Below are positions 57,301-64,000 of a stretch of DNA of 64,000 bases, piece by piece. Source of the DNA: Lachnospiraceae bacterium (GTDB lineage Bacteria > Bacillota > Clostridia > Lachnospirales > Lachnospiraceae); the NCBI GenBank assembly GCA_024692955.1, contig JAILLW010000117.1, positions 1 through 64,000 of the forward strand, in the 5' to 3' direction. The notes below the pieces were generated by a model that saw only the letters and a program-made list of their open reading frames with translations, ran no database searches and was not told the origin of the DNA. The position numbers and the translations under genes were made by a program. Within the stretch, counting starts at the first letter, position 1; each line of letters begins with the position of its first letter.

Positions 57301-59348
57301 TGATGGATGAAGACGGGTACTGGGGAAGCGTTCTTCCCATGGACCGGTCGGAATACGCGGAGGCCGAAAAGACAGCAGGCGGCTTATGGATCGCGGGTCT
57401 TCGGGAGTCCTATCCTTATACCGGAGCGGCGGTGAAGCCGGGTATCCGGGTATATGACGGAAAGGCTCTCCTCAAGGAAGGCAAAGATTATACCGTAAGC
57501 TTTAAGAACAATGTGAACGCAACACCGGAAAACGCCCCGGAGTCCAAACTGCCTCAGCTTACGGTAACCGGAAAGAATAATTACAAAGATTCCATGAAAG
57601 CGACATTCCGGATCGGACAAAAGTCCGTTTCCTCGCTTTCCTATACGGCGAAATGCTATCTCACCTGGACAGAGACGATCGACGGGTCCTATTACTATTT
57701 CGAGGAACCGGTATTCGTGAAGCTTAACCCAGGAAAGAAGGCACAGAAGCCCGTTCCGGCACTGAATGATAACGGAAAAGCACTGAAAGCCGGAAAAGAC
57801 TTTACCGTCCGGTATTATACCGCTGTATTTAAGAAAGAGAACGACCGGCTTCCCGAGATGGAGGATGATATTACGACGAACTGGGGAAGATATACGCCGG
57901 TTGCTGCTCCGAAGGATCCGGGCATATACTGCGCGGCCGTGACCGGAAAAGGAAACTATACGGGTACGAGGTATTACCGTTTCCATATCGAAAAGGATCT
58001 GATCCCGATCTCAAAGGCGCAGATCACCGGATTCGTAAAGAGTTATGAATATGACGACGGAGATGCGATCTATCAGAACAAGATGGTGCTGAAACGCGGA
58101 AAAGACACTCTGGTATCCGGAACGGATTATTCCTTAAGCTACAGCAACAACCGTGAAGTCGGAACAGCCACGCTGATCATCTACGGAAGAGGCAAATACA
58201 CCGGGATGGTGAAAAAGACCTATAAGATCACCGGACTGCCCTTTAAGAAAGCGAAACTCTACGAGTTCCAGAAATCGCTCTCCTATACCGGAAAGCCTCT
58301 CTTCCAGACCGCCGCGTTCTTTACCTATCCGGTAAAGACGGACACCGGGATCGCCTACGTGGATCTCGTCGAGGGCGCTGACTACAAGGTGTCGTACAGC
58401 AGGAACATCGAAAAAGGAAAGGCCACCGTTACCTATACGGGACTGGGGCTTCTGTACGGTTCGGTGAAAAAGACCTTCACGATCAAGGGACTTGACATCA
58501 ATAAGGCATCAAAGCAGAAACGCCCGACCGTAAAGGCCGTGATCGAAGGAGGAAATAATGTTCCTTACGCAAAGGGGGGCGTAAAGCCTGCCGTCAGCGT
58601 AACTTTCCGGGAACAGCCCCTTGCGGAAGGCAGGGATTATACAGTAAAATACAGGAACAACCTGAAGCTTGCGGAAGCATCGGGGAAAAACACCGATCCC
58701 GCGGTGATCATCACCGGAAAAGGGAACTTCGCCGGGAGCATTACGATCCCGTTCTCGATCGTAGAAAGCGACATCGGCAGCCTTTCGATCAACGCTTCCG
58801 ACGTGGTATACGGCACGAGGGAAAATGCGGCCGCGGCGAAAGTGAAGATCACCGACACGACCGGAAAGGCTCTGATCGCGGGCACGGATTATGAGAAAGC
58901 CTTTGAATATGCCTTCGAGGAGCCCGGAAGCGTTGTGAACGCGCAGGGGACCCCGGCAGGAAATAAGGCCGCGGGAGATGCTTTTGATCCTTCGACCGAG
59001 TATCCGGCAGCAGGGAGCGTGATCCGCGTGACCGTGACCGGAAAGGGCAACTACCGGGAAACGATCAGTGCAGTCTACCGGGTGACGACGGCGGACATTT
59101 CGAAAGCCGTGATCAAACTGAAGGCCGGAAAGACCTTTACCTATACGGGCAGCGGGATCGTACCTTCGAAAGAGGATCTTTCCGTTAAGGTCGGAGGAAA
59201 AGAACTTACCGATACGGATTATGAGATCATTTCCGTAACGAACAACCTGTCGAAAGGAAAAGCGATCCTGACGATCCGCGGGACCGGCCCGAACTACGGC
59301 GGAATAAAAACGCAGACCTTCGCGATCAACGCGAAATCCATGAAATAG
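48369..59348 (+). CDS. Giant (3659 aa) secreted BspA-like leucine-rich-repeat protein with InlB B-repeat-like, chitobiase C-terminal-like and MBG/Ig-like C-terminal modules
   Basis: Signal peptide MSTKWNRMTARIMAALLALLLVAEGALPSFAGE; acidic linker; dozens of LRR_5 repeats (FxGCTSLxSITIPxxVTxIGxxAF); DTPDAHIYYTINGDEPLDAEG; repeated KDYTVSFKNN...VTGKGNYTG modules. RBS AGGAGG. Confidence 0.95.
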   Translation: MSTKWNRMTARIMAALLALLLVAEGALPSFAGEFSPEGAGSDTYESEGSVLSEETESFEEGTDTDPERTDEEEDLPGSPENEDPDEDINDPDINITGDDPTEDAGLIREEEADPGKEFGIYEDDGDDFIHAENEIIEETMTEITEDHAESLKDGEVASGNCGLKDEANSFHEEDVVWSVTDLGEAGYQLTIELAEGVDTSVKYTTCENSSYGSPWSFYNQKIKKLVIGDGIKKIGKYSFYSMQNLTEVTFGTDVTEFGNNLFQDCKSLQTITLPAGLTTVGSCIFEGCTGLTSITIPESLTGISNGMFSGCSKLATVNMHDGITSIGETAFISCSALTSVTLPSGLETIGKQAFQSSGLTSVTIPAGVTTLPEKAFYYCGSLASVAFGVDEEENYGIETIGDYTFSNCSLLSSITLPSSVTTLRSYAFAYNGKLTEVNLNEGLLTIGEGAFKSFKAASLTIPSTVTTLNNYAFSSNSLLTEITFAKNAEEKCALTKIGQYAFADATKLTEITLPASVTNIEYPNILNGCSLLAHIYVEDGNTVYRNRKDAQNVKDGVVYKIDGDTESLYIRPPAFTGCIMPSEGTVTLTKDYFNGTDVTEVVLPASIKTIDSNAFDGCTKLASITFAEGTVLETIGSYAFRGCTALEAIDLPPSLKTINSSAFEGCSRLAAVTFETDEEEHLSLTTLGSYAFYKCSSLGSITLPGTITRMDGNVFQACTSLASVNFGEGWSLTIINGNTFKGCTSLTGITIPDSVTEIKDNAFDGCTGITSLNIPGTVTKINGSAFKGCSGITTLTLNDGLTEIGYYAFEDCTGITSLTVPKTVTKILGAAFKGNTSLATLTFAKGDDGTCALTDITGGQSFGGTALTTVTIPISIVNLTDSTFQNCAELRAVNIEEGDPANPKYYSIAGIVYLVSNNTPFIKPAKADLSQMVIQEDPEGILRKDYYKGNTSITEVTIPAWVTKIEAEAFKGCTALKKVKYADGCKLAAIGANAFENCTSLASFTCPSTIKETGIGSYAFKGCTSLDSVTLSKNMTKIASYLFQNCSSLTSVKIPAGVTQIMSYAFSGCTSLASVTFEGTSALTEIQWDAFENTALKSITLPKSLTALDRSAFYNSASLENINIESGNTVYYSESGIVYKKADGSVYITPPKNQHKDDTKTEFTSADVPANATTVTIPKNIRVIKSGAFKNNSKVKTVKFAKGSKLTTIEEQAFCRASSLTTIKLPSGLKTIGYRAFYDCDAIKSIKIPATVTSIGTEAFSSCAKLSSATINCPNTGNKTFYSCGKLATVKLGSGVKTIGDSCFYNDSSLKKLTLNKGLTSIGETAFYCCTSLKSVSIPATVTSAGIGTFNSCTNLASATIPGSLTSIPNSMFYGCRSLKKATIQKGVTTIGPSAFSTTLLPSVSLPDTVNFIGNNAFKDCMVLKSIRIPDKVTFIGTSVFEGCASLEKFSWPASITSIPSGTFRYCSRLSEIVLPEGTASISDYAFEGCTSLKILNVPSTVSSIDVLAFKLDSALEEINVADGNATYLSVDGILYRRTAAGKEFVYCPLAWNSSDTLTPPDGLSSIPAKAYYGNKTIVHLVIPATVTSIGESAFENCTSLRTVTFEAGCRLTSLPASAFSGCIDLNTVSFLGDTSVTSFGNYAFYQCADLTEIRFENNSTDIAVGKECFYQDYAFTGIFEGKELASLGDIGYGTFYQCRSIRDLRIGASCETIGTTRSEDADADVFAGCENLRSFTADDGGIFSAADGVLFREDWDDGEFSVTGPTLFKYPFQKADEEYTIPEGTVAVANYAFANCKEIVSVTPSEELEIIYKRGFYQSSVEEFDFETAGSSLRVIDVAAFRGCSSLKKAELGESSIRVLQGSAFRNCSRMQEVILPEDQMTAIGSYAFYGCSAMKHMNLDDTVTTIGDYAFNSCGSWLDVRIPQGLTGSIPKYAYAYCYKLKTLEFPAGVTSLGDYAFYYCSGLETVTIPATLKSIGERCFYDCYGMTELTFADRSEGENLYIDDWAFRYCSKLTQVKLPEKLTSIGSEVFGDCSELKRVELPSTLASVANNTYITINDSKIYGSYMFLNDSKLRQLIVRNPALNLKDNAFYSTNSSSGTQTVYVYSSKYEDPEAADPIETVIYRYCGNKSSGKYALTFVELEDLDDETADPGYENPDPVNPDDPSSYPKSGVVKAADNAEICWAYDEITKTVTISGTGAMPDRSTGWVNVDGVLTNMEAQTIPWKYYYGKVAEHLTIGEGITGIGSYCFNNMTALKDVSLPSTLASIGNYAFYCCSSLTSLVMPAGLRSIGSDAFCGCTLLTSFTMNEGLETVAYDAFYQTRITELHLPSTLTAISPDALNYCFLTESEGGDYISALETVTVAEGNRYYRVEDNVLYRIENGKETQIWGRLVRKMEIDGEETDVLYIPASYQIAYEDSNLDRSYRYAKVTCIIVDEDNPVYSTDEDHTALYSKDGNILYMVPYDYEGEFTVREGTRIIGENAMRSRSGITKVSFPDSVTEIRDSAMYYCTSLREVKFSASLWKIGYQAFYNCSSLRKVTLPEGIAEIGDSAFSTCYALRSVNLPATLTSLGNYAFAYCDELRSIEIPGSIGTIREDCFYSDDSLDDIRIGEGITEIGEWAFGYCTSLERITLPESLRSIRNNAFSYCSSLARVEIPASVDDIYYSTSTSGSTNYYYSPFECCAYELTFYGERGCYAQSWVENNDIKYQSGTSLYIHNASFVTGVPAKYLITYVLDPDEGEQNHIANPASFRAEGEVITIYPATKEASTEAPDGYEFGGWYTDKELTERVEKIIPSADRHSFTLYPEWLRNNRVSIETEEGGVIVLVPNGRSLSDVGYQPVSEDGKRSAGLVFADNEDLAFSLNAPVYEDLQLKAVFVSADEALTKAPFSSVESGEVPVGIVLSLTSDTPDAHIYYTINGDEPLDAEGEAAEDALRYKDRILLTEDVFDGGDTVTLKAMAVKKGAVSAMSVYEYRLMDEDGYWGSVLPMDRSEYAEAEKTAGGLWIAGLRESYPYTGAAVKPGIRVYDGKALLKEGKDYTVSFKNNVNATPENAPESKLPQLTVTGKNNYKDSMKATFRIGQKSVSSLSYTAKCYLTWTETIDGSYYYFEEPVFVKLNPGKKAQKPVPALNDNGKALKAGKDFTVRYYTAVFKKENDRLPEMEDDITTNWGRYTPVAAPKDPGIYCAAVTGKGNYTGTRYYRFHIEKDLIPISKAQITGFVKSYEYDDGDAIYQNKMVLKRGKDTLVSGTDYSLSYSNNREVGTATLIIYGRGKYTGMVKKTYKITGLPFKKAKLYEFQKSLSYTGKPLFQTAAFFTYPVKTDTGIAYVDLVEGADYKVSYSRNIEKGKATVTYTGLGLLYGSVKKTFTIKGLDINKASKQKRPTVKAVIEGGNNVPYAKGGVKPAVSVTFREQPLAEGRDYTVKYRNNLKLAEASGKNTDPAVIITGKGNFAGSITIPFSIVESDIGSLSINASDVVYGTRENAAAAKVKITDTTGKALIAGTDYEKAFEYAFEEPGSVVNAQGTPAGNKAAGDAFDPSTEYPAAGSVIRVTVTGKGNYRETISAVYRVTTADISKAVIKLKAGKTFTYTGSGIVPSKEDLSVKVGGKELTDTDYEIISVTNNLSKGKAILTIRGTGPNYGGIKTQTFAINAKSMK

Positions 59349-59369
59349 GCGGTTTCCGAACAGAAAGAA

Positions 59370-59400
59370 CGGAATGCCGCCGGTATTAGGAGGCATTCCG
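59370..59400 (+). promoter_or_regulatory. Hairpin CGGAATGCC-N13-GGCATTCCG abutting the start codon and overlapping the Shine-Dalgarno sequence of the 59401 gene
   Basis: 9-bp perfect inverted repeat; AGGAGG partly in loop, partly in 3' arm; ATG at 59401 follows immediately. Confidence 0.7.
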
Positions 59401-60435
59401 ATGTCATTCAAAAAAGCGATCACGATCATTCTTATCGTAAGTCTTGGTTTACAGCTTACGGGCTGCGGCGTCTTCACGATGTTTAAAAAGGCGGGAGAGG
59501 GTCTTGTCGATACAGCCGGAACGAAGCCGGAAACGACGGCAGAACCGGATCTTTTCCCCTATGACGGAGACGGGATGGATATGCTTCCGAGCCCGACGCC
59601 CGAGCCGACGCCCGAGCCGGAGCCGACCCCCGAACCCGAGCCGGAGCCGGATCTGCCGGAGGATCCCGGAGAAGAGGATCCCTTCGGGGAGGATTATGCG
59701 GAGAACGACCCGGTTCACCTCGTGGATGTCGCCAATCCCGGCTGGGACGGCTATTATGCCGCGGAAAACGTTACGGACGGAGGGATCACCTCTTCTCCGG
59801 TAAAACTCGAGAAAAAAGATGAACTGAAGTCCGACTGGATCGACGAGACAAGATGGTCCGCCGAAACGGGGATCGATCTTTCGCCCACGCTTCCCTATCA
59901 GGATTCCGGATATTCCTATTATGCCTATAACAGTGAAGATGCGATCGGACTGGAAGTCAATGAGTACGATGCCGACGGGCTGATCAAAGAGACCTCGTTC
60001 TATGATTTTTCCGCATTCTTGGATCCTCCGGGCCGCGGGAACGGCCTGTTTTCGGAATTCGCCGATCTGGAGGTTCAGTATGCCGTGATCTCTGAAGAAA
60101 CCCTTTATGTGGAGATCGGGCATAATACCTACGCGGAGGAACAGCCGCACACCTCGTTCATCGTCGCGCTCGATCCTGCGTCCGGCGAGGTTTACTGGCA
60201 GAGCGAAGACCAGGTGGCCGGCGCCTATAATTTCATCGTTACGAAAGACGCCGTTATCTGCGGCTACGGCTTTACCGCGGAGCCGGATTATCTGTATATT
60301 CTGAACCGTCATAACGGAAAAACCCTGGAAAAAATGAAGCTTCGGAGCGCGCCCTACTACTTTATCCCGGTGGGCGATTCCGTTCATGTGGTGTGCTATA
60401 ATACGGTATATGAGTTCGGAGTTACCGAAGATTAG
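59401..60435 (+). CDS. Lipoprotein with Pro/Glu-rich linker and PQQ/WD-like beta repeat character
   Basis: MSFKKAITIILIVSLGLQLTGCGVF lipobox; PTPEPTPEPEPTPEPEPEPDLPEDP linker; ALDPASGEVYWQSEDQVAGAYNFIVTKDAVICGYG. Confidence 0.82.
   Translation: MSFKKAITIILIVSLGLQLTGCGVFTMFKKAGEGLVDTAGTKPETTAEPDLFPYDGDGMDMLPSPTPEPTPEPEPTPEPEPEPDLPEDPGEEDPFGEDYAENDPVHLVDVANPGWDGYYAAENVTDGGITSSPVKLEKKDELKSDWIDETRWSAETGIDLSPTLPYQDSGYSYYAYNSEDAIGLEVNEYDADGLIKETSFYDFSAFLDPPGRGNGLFSEFADLEVQYAVISEETLYVEIGHNTYAEEQPHTSFIVALDPASGEVYWQSEDQVAGAYNFIVTKDAVICGYGFTAEPDYLYILNRHNGKTLEKMKLRSAPYYFIPVGDSVHVVCYNTVYEFGVTED
59588..59652 (+). repeat. Low-complexity Pro-Glu coding repeat
   Basis: gagcccgacgcccgagccgacgcccgagccggagccg... 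encoding (TPEP)n. Confidence 0.75.
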
Positions 60436-60470
60436 GTTTCGGCATATTCACGGGAAAGGGGAAATCGGTT

Positions 60471-61151
60471 ATGGCGATGATCACGAATGACTGGCTTCCG
60501 GCCATAAAGACGGAGTTTTCGAAACCGTATTATAAGGAACTGTTCTCGTTCGTCAAAAAAGAATATGACACAACCGTCATTTATCCTCCGGCGGAGGACA
60601 TCTTCAACGCGTTTCATTTTACCCCGCTCCATAAGGTAAAAATCCTGCTTCTCGGGCAGGATCCCTATCATAATGTGAATCAGGCCCACGGGCTTTCTTT
60701 CTCGGTTCCACCGGATCAGAAGGAGATTCCGCCTTCGCTCCAGAATATCTATAAGGAACTTCATGACGATCTCGGCTGCTATATCCCGAATAACGGATAT
60801 CTGAAAAAATGGGCGGATCAGGGGGTTCTGCTCCTTAACACGGTACTGACGGTCCGGGCTCATCAGGCCTATTCCCATCAGGGGCACGGCTGGGAGGAAT
60901 TCACGGATGCCGTGATCCGCGCGGTGAACAACGAGGATCGTCCGATCGTATATTTTCTATGGGGAAAGCCTGCCCAGCAGAAGATCCCGATGCTTACGAA
61001 TCCGAAGCACCTGATCCTGACCGCTCCCCATCCGAGTCCGCTCTCGGCCTACCGGGGCTTTTTCGGCTGCCGCCATTTCAGCAGAGCGAACGCTTTCCTA
61101 GAAGAGCACGGCGTGGAACCTGTGGACTGGCAGATTGAAAACGTGATATAA
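60471..61151 (+). CDS. ung: Uracil-DNA glycosylase (family 1)
   Basis: KILLLGQDPYHNVNQAHGLSFSVP; GVLLLNTVLTVRAHQAYSHQGHGWEEFTDAVI; HPSPLSAYRGFFGCRHFSRAN. Confidence 0.96.
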   Translation: MAMITNDWLPAIKTEFSKPYYKELFSFVKKEYDTTVIYPPAEDIFNAFHFTPLHKVKILLLGQDPYHNVNQAHGLSFSVPPDQKEIPPSLQNIYKELHDDLGCYIPNNGYLKKWADQGVLLLNTVLTVRAHQAYSHQGHGWEEFTDAVIRAVNNEDRPIVYFLWGKPAQQKIPMLTNPKHLILTAPHPSPLSAYRGFFGCRHFSRANAFLEEHGVEPVDWQIENVI

Positions 61152-61161
61152 TATATTGATT

Positions 61162-62205
61162 ATGCAAACGAGACTTTTTACAAGATCCATAGCGTATCTT
61201 CGGGGCTTCTGTCTGCTTACGGCAGTTCTCCTTCTGCTTTCCGGCTGCGGTGTCCTTTCCGGCATCGGAAAGAGCGGAGACGGCGCCGGAAGCGATACCT
61301 CGAAAGAAGAGAGCGGCGGTACGAAAAACCCGGCTCCCGGAAACTTCGGATCGGAAAATGCCGGCGGATCTTCCTCCGGCAGCTCCTGGGACTTTTCCGG
61401 AAAGGAAAAAAAGTACCCGAAGGTCACCCATGACAATCTTCCGAAAAAGGACTACATCGGAAGGGATGATGACCTTCTTGCCGTCAATCCCGAGGCCCTC
61501 GAAGCATTAATAAGAAACAATGCGGAGTATCCGCAGATCAACTGGGACCATATGTACTCCCTGAAAGGACATGAGGAAGTCATAGTCTGCTCGGAAGCCT
61601 TCCGGTACGAGGATCAGACCTATGTGCTCTTTGCCATAGAGAATACCGGAAAAAAAGAAATCCTTGCGGATGCGGATATCTATGTGGTCGACGCGAAGGG
61701 GGACGTCGCAGGGGCCTATTCCACCACGGGATACCGGGTCGGCGCGGAGAACGGCACCTATTCCCTGCTCTACCTCTTTGACTATGAAAGCAGGGATTTC
61801 AATATCCGGTATTATCTGAACGGTTATTATTACCCGGCGGATCCGGAATATGACTTTGAATATGAGGTGGAGGATGATTTCGATCTTTCCAATCCGGATT
61901 ATATTACCTACCATTTCCGGATCACGAATACCGGTCCCAAATCCTTCCGGCTGGGCGGCGAAAATGTCTATGTGCTGGACAAAAAGGGAGATGTGATCGG
62001 ATTCCGGGAGAAGATGTACGAAGCCTCCAATTATGAGAACGGACACAATCTGAAACACGGGGAAAGCTTTGAAGACGCAATGATCTTCTACGGACTGAAT
62101 GACAAGCGCAAACAGATCGGCGCAGCACTCTTCTGCAGCTATACGGACTTTGTGGAAGGGGAAGAAGAGCCCGGGCCGGAAACGGTGGAGCACGGCAATA
62201 AATAG
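61162..62205 (+). CDS. Lipoprotein, hypothetical
   Basis: MQTRLFTRSIAYLRGFCLLTAVLLLLSGCGVLSG lipobox; Gly/Ser-rich linker; two related beta-rich halves. Confidence 0.75.
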   Translation: MQTRLFTRSIAYLRGFCLLTAVLLLLSGCGVLSGIGKSGDGAGSDTSKEESGGTKNPAPGNFGSENAGGSSSGSSWDFSGKEKKYPKVTHDNLPKKDYIGRDDDLLAVNPEALEALIRNNAEYPQINWDHMYSLKGHEEVIVCSEAFRYEDQTYVLFAIENTGKKEILADADIYVVDAKGDVAGAYSTTGYRVGAENGTYSLLYLFDYESRDFNIRYYLNGYYYPADPEYDFEYEVEDDFDLSNPDYITYHFRITNTGPKSFRLGGENVYVLDKKGDVIGFREKMYEASNYENGHNLKHGESFEDAMIFYGLNDKRKQIGAALFCSYTDFVEGEEEPGPETVEHGNK

Positions 62206-62226
62206 GGCATATAAGGGGACCGGAAT

Positions 62227-62931
62227 ATGGAATATATGGTTGAACTGCAGCACCTCACAAAGGTTTATGAAAAGACACACGCTCCCGCCGTGCGCGATGT
62301 TTCCCTGATCCTTCCCAGAGGGAGGATCATCGGACTGCTCGGACCCAACGGAAGCGGAAAGACGACGCTCATCAAGATGCTGAACGGCCTTCTTAAGCCG
62401 AATGCCGGACGGATCCTTTTTATGGGAGCGCCCATCGGCGTAGAGACCAAAAAGCACTTCGCCTATCTGCCGGACAGGACCTATCTTCATGATGCCCAGA
62501 AGATATCGGATGTGCTTCTGATGTTCCGGGATTTCTATGAGGATTTCGATCTTAACCGGGCGATGGAGATGCTGAACAATCTGAAAGTGGATCCTTCAAG
62601 ACGCCTTCAGACTCTTTCCAAGGGTACAAAGGAAAAGGTCCAGCTGATCCTTGTCATGAGCAGGCGGGCGGACCTTTATATCCTGGATGAACCCATCGCC
62701 GGAGTGGATCCGGCAGCGAGGGATTATATCCTGCATACCATCGTTTCCCATCATTCCGGCAATTCCTCCGTACTGATCTCCACCCATCTCATCAGCGATG
62801 TTGAGCCCGTGCTCGATGATGTGATCTTTTTAAGAAACGGCGGCGTTCTTCTTTATGATTCCGCGGAGCATATCCGCCAAAGCAACGGAAAATCCGTGGA
62901 CGGCTATTTCAGGGAGGTGTTCGCATGCTAG
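62227..62931 (+). CDS. ABC transporter ATP-binding protein
   Basis: GLLGPNGSGKTTLIKMLNGLLKPNAG Walker A; TLSKGTKEKVQLILVMSRRADLYILDEPIAGVDPAARD. Confidence 0.95.
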   Translation: MEYMVELQHLTKVYEKTHAPAVRDVSLILPRGRIIGLLGPNGSGKTTLIKMLNGLLKPNAGRILFMGAPIGVETKKHFAYLPDRTYLHDAQKISDVLLMFRDFYEDFDLNRAMEMLNNLKVDPSRRLQTLSKGTKEKVQLILVMSRRADLYILDEPIAGVDPAARDYILHTIVSHHSGNSSVLISTHLISDVEPVLDDVIFLRNGGVLLYDSAEHIRQSNGKSVDGYFREVFAC

Positions 62932-63794
62932 GAAAACTTCTTCGCTATGAGTGGAAAAGCGTCTGGAAAGTGGAGACGTTTCTTGCGGCGATCCTGCTTG
63001 TTTTTTCGCTGGCCGAGGCACTGACGCTTCAGACCCCGATGTATGCCAATCTGTTTCTGGATCAGAAAGATTTGCCGGACGGACTGAAGGCCTTTGCCAT
63101 TTTTACGATCATGGGGGGCGCGATGGCCATGATCCTTATGTGCACCGTCGCGGGCTATATCAGCGTGATCTATTTCGGGGTGCGGTATTTCAGGTCGATG
63201 TTCGGGGACGAAGGATACCTTACCCATACCCTTCCGGTGAGCAAAAAGACCCTGATGGCGTCGAAGTATCTGACGGCAGTGATCTGGCAGATCCTGATCT
63301 CCGTTACCATCGGTGTCTGCGTTCTGATCATCGGAGCATCCGTTGTTCTTCTGCAGCTCAGGAACGGGGTGCCGCTTTCGAAGGTCCTTGAGGGGATCAT
63401 GGAGGCTTATGAATCGCTGTTCGAAAATACGGGAGTCCTCGTCCATATGCTCATAGCGATCTTCCTGAGATCGACCATTCAGCCGGTGGTTCTGGTCGCT
63501 ACCCTTTTCGGAGCGCTTTCCATCGGACAGCTTTTCAATAAGCAGAGGGGATTCTGGGGTGTTGTAATGTATTTTGCCATCAACTTTGCCACCGGCCTGA
63601 TCGGCGGGATCTTCCGGGGGATCGGGAATGTCCTTATGATAGATTCCATTTCCGGATGGGATGACCCTTTCGAGCACTTTGGCTCGTGGCTGTTCTTTTC
63701 GGTGGATCTTTCCCTTGTCATATCGCTTTTGGTGGCGGTGGGACTTACCATATTTGCGCATCATATCATTTCAGAGAAGCTGAACCTTCAGTAA
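62925..63794 (+). CDS. ABC-2-type transporter permease
   Basis: Six TM-like segments; overlaps the end of the ATPase gene; FRSMFGDEGYLTHTLPVSKKTLMASKYLTAVIW. Confidence 0.88.
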   Translation: MLGKLLRYEWKSVWKVETFLAAILLVFSLAEALTLQTPMYANLFLDQKDLPDGLKAFAIFTIMGGAMAMILMCTVAGYISVIYFGVRYFRSMFGDEGYLTHTLPVSKKTLMASKYLTAVIWQILISVTIGVCVLIIGASVVLLQLRNGVPLSKVLEGIMEAYESLFENTGVLVHMLIAIFLRSTIQPVVLVATLFGALSIGQLFNKQRGFWGVVMYFAINFATGLIGGIFRGIGNVLMIDSISGWDDPFEHFGSWLFFSVDLSLVISLLVAVGLTIFAHHIISEKLNLQ

Positions 63795-63815
63795 GGAAGC
63801 ATAAGAGAACCGGAT

Positions 63816-64000
63816 ATGAATGAAAACGGTAAAAGAGTCGCGCTGCTGATAGGGCAGGCAGACGAAGAATTTCAGACCAGATTTCTTGACGGGTTTCTTA
63901 AAAAAGCAAAGGCGTCCGGTCTTGGCGTCTTTGTTTTCAATATGTGCAAGGAGTATCAGAATACCGCGCTTCGCGAAAGAGGGGATTCTTCCGTTTTCGA
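63816..64000 (+). CDS. Partial CDS; N-terminus resembles a LacI-type periplasmic-binding-like sensor fold
   Basis: MNENGKRVALLIGQADEEFQTRFLDGFLKKAKASGLGVFVFNMCKEYQNTALRERGDSSVF...; runs off the window. Confidence 0.55.
   Translation, partial: MNENGKRVALLIGQADEEFQTRFLDGFLKKAKASGLGVFVFNMCKEYQNTALRERGDSSVF

Noticed and set aside
48423-59477. Many reverse-strand and alternative-frame ORFs in the giant LRR gene (e.g. 58509-59477 -, 51555-51833 -, 52704-53108 -)
   Set aside because: Shadow ORFs of a repetitive, codon-biased gene; no RBS or recognisable domains, and composition mirrors the sense frame.
1-64000. CRISPR arrays, transposons, integrases or prophage structural genes
   Set aside because: No regularly spaced repeat-spacer arrays, Cas motifs, transposase or integrase motifs recognised. 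The short repeats at 33721, 46567 and 59588 are too few or are coding.

Overview
The window looks like a Firmicutes chromosome, probably Lachnospiraceae-like judging from its DUF3881, DUF4446, DUF3798 and BspA-type families. Taxonomy is inferred, not tested. Gene density is high, with about 46 credible protein genes, one tRNA-Arg(CCT), and no rRNA, CRISPR array, transposase or phage structural gene that I could recognise. Housekeeping blocks include parA-parB-DUF4446-serS-DUF3881, nadD-pncB-nadE, pgi, ahcY, exoIII, ung, murG and trpB. Accessory blocks are: (i) a LytTR/DUF3021 gene followed by a receiver, Hpt, two hybrid kinases and a DUF3798 lipoprotein (10.6-19.2 kb); (ii) a 7TM pseudokinase-like/HK/LuxR trio just upstream of a secreted LRR protein (20.2-28.6 kb); (iii) an O-acetylation cassette (28.6-32.3 kb); (iv) a divergent FtsZ-family gene facing an XRE-ImmA/IrrE pair across a four-site operator array, followed by an AAA ATPase behind a phased GTATAAA repeat array (44.4-47.7 kb); (v) a 3659-aa BspA-like LRR protein (48.4-59.3 kb). 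The best candidate for an undescribed system is (iv). An FtsZ paralogue outside any dcw context appears to be controlled by an XRE/ImmA switch, and dinB next door has a LexA box inside a near-consensus promoter and a probable leaderless start. All family calls come from reading motifs in the translations; no searches were run.
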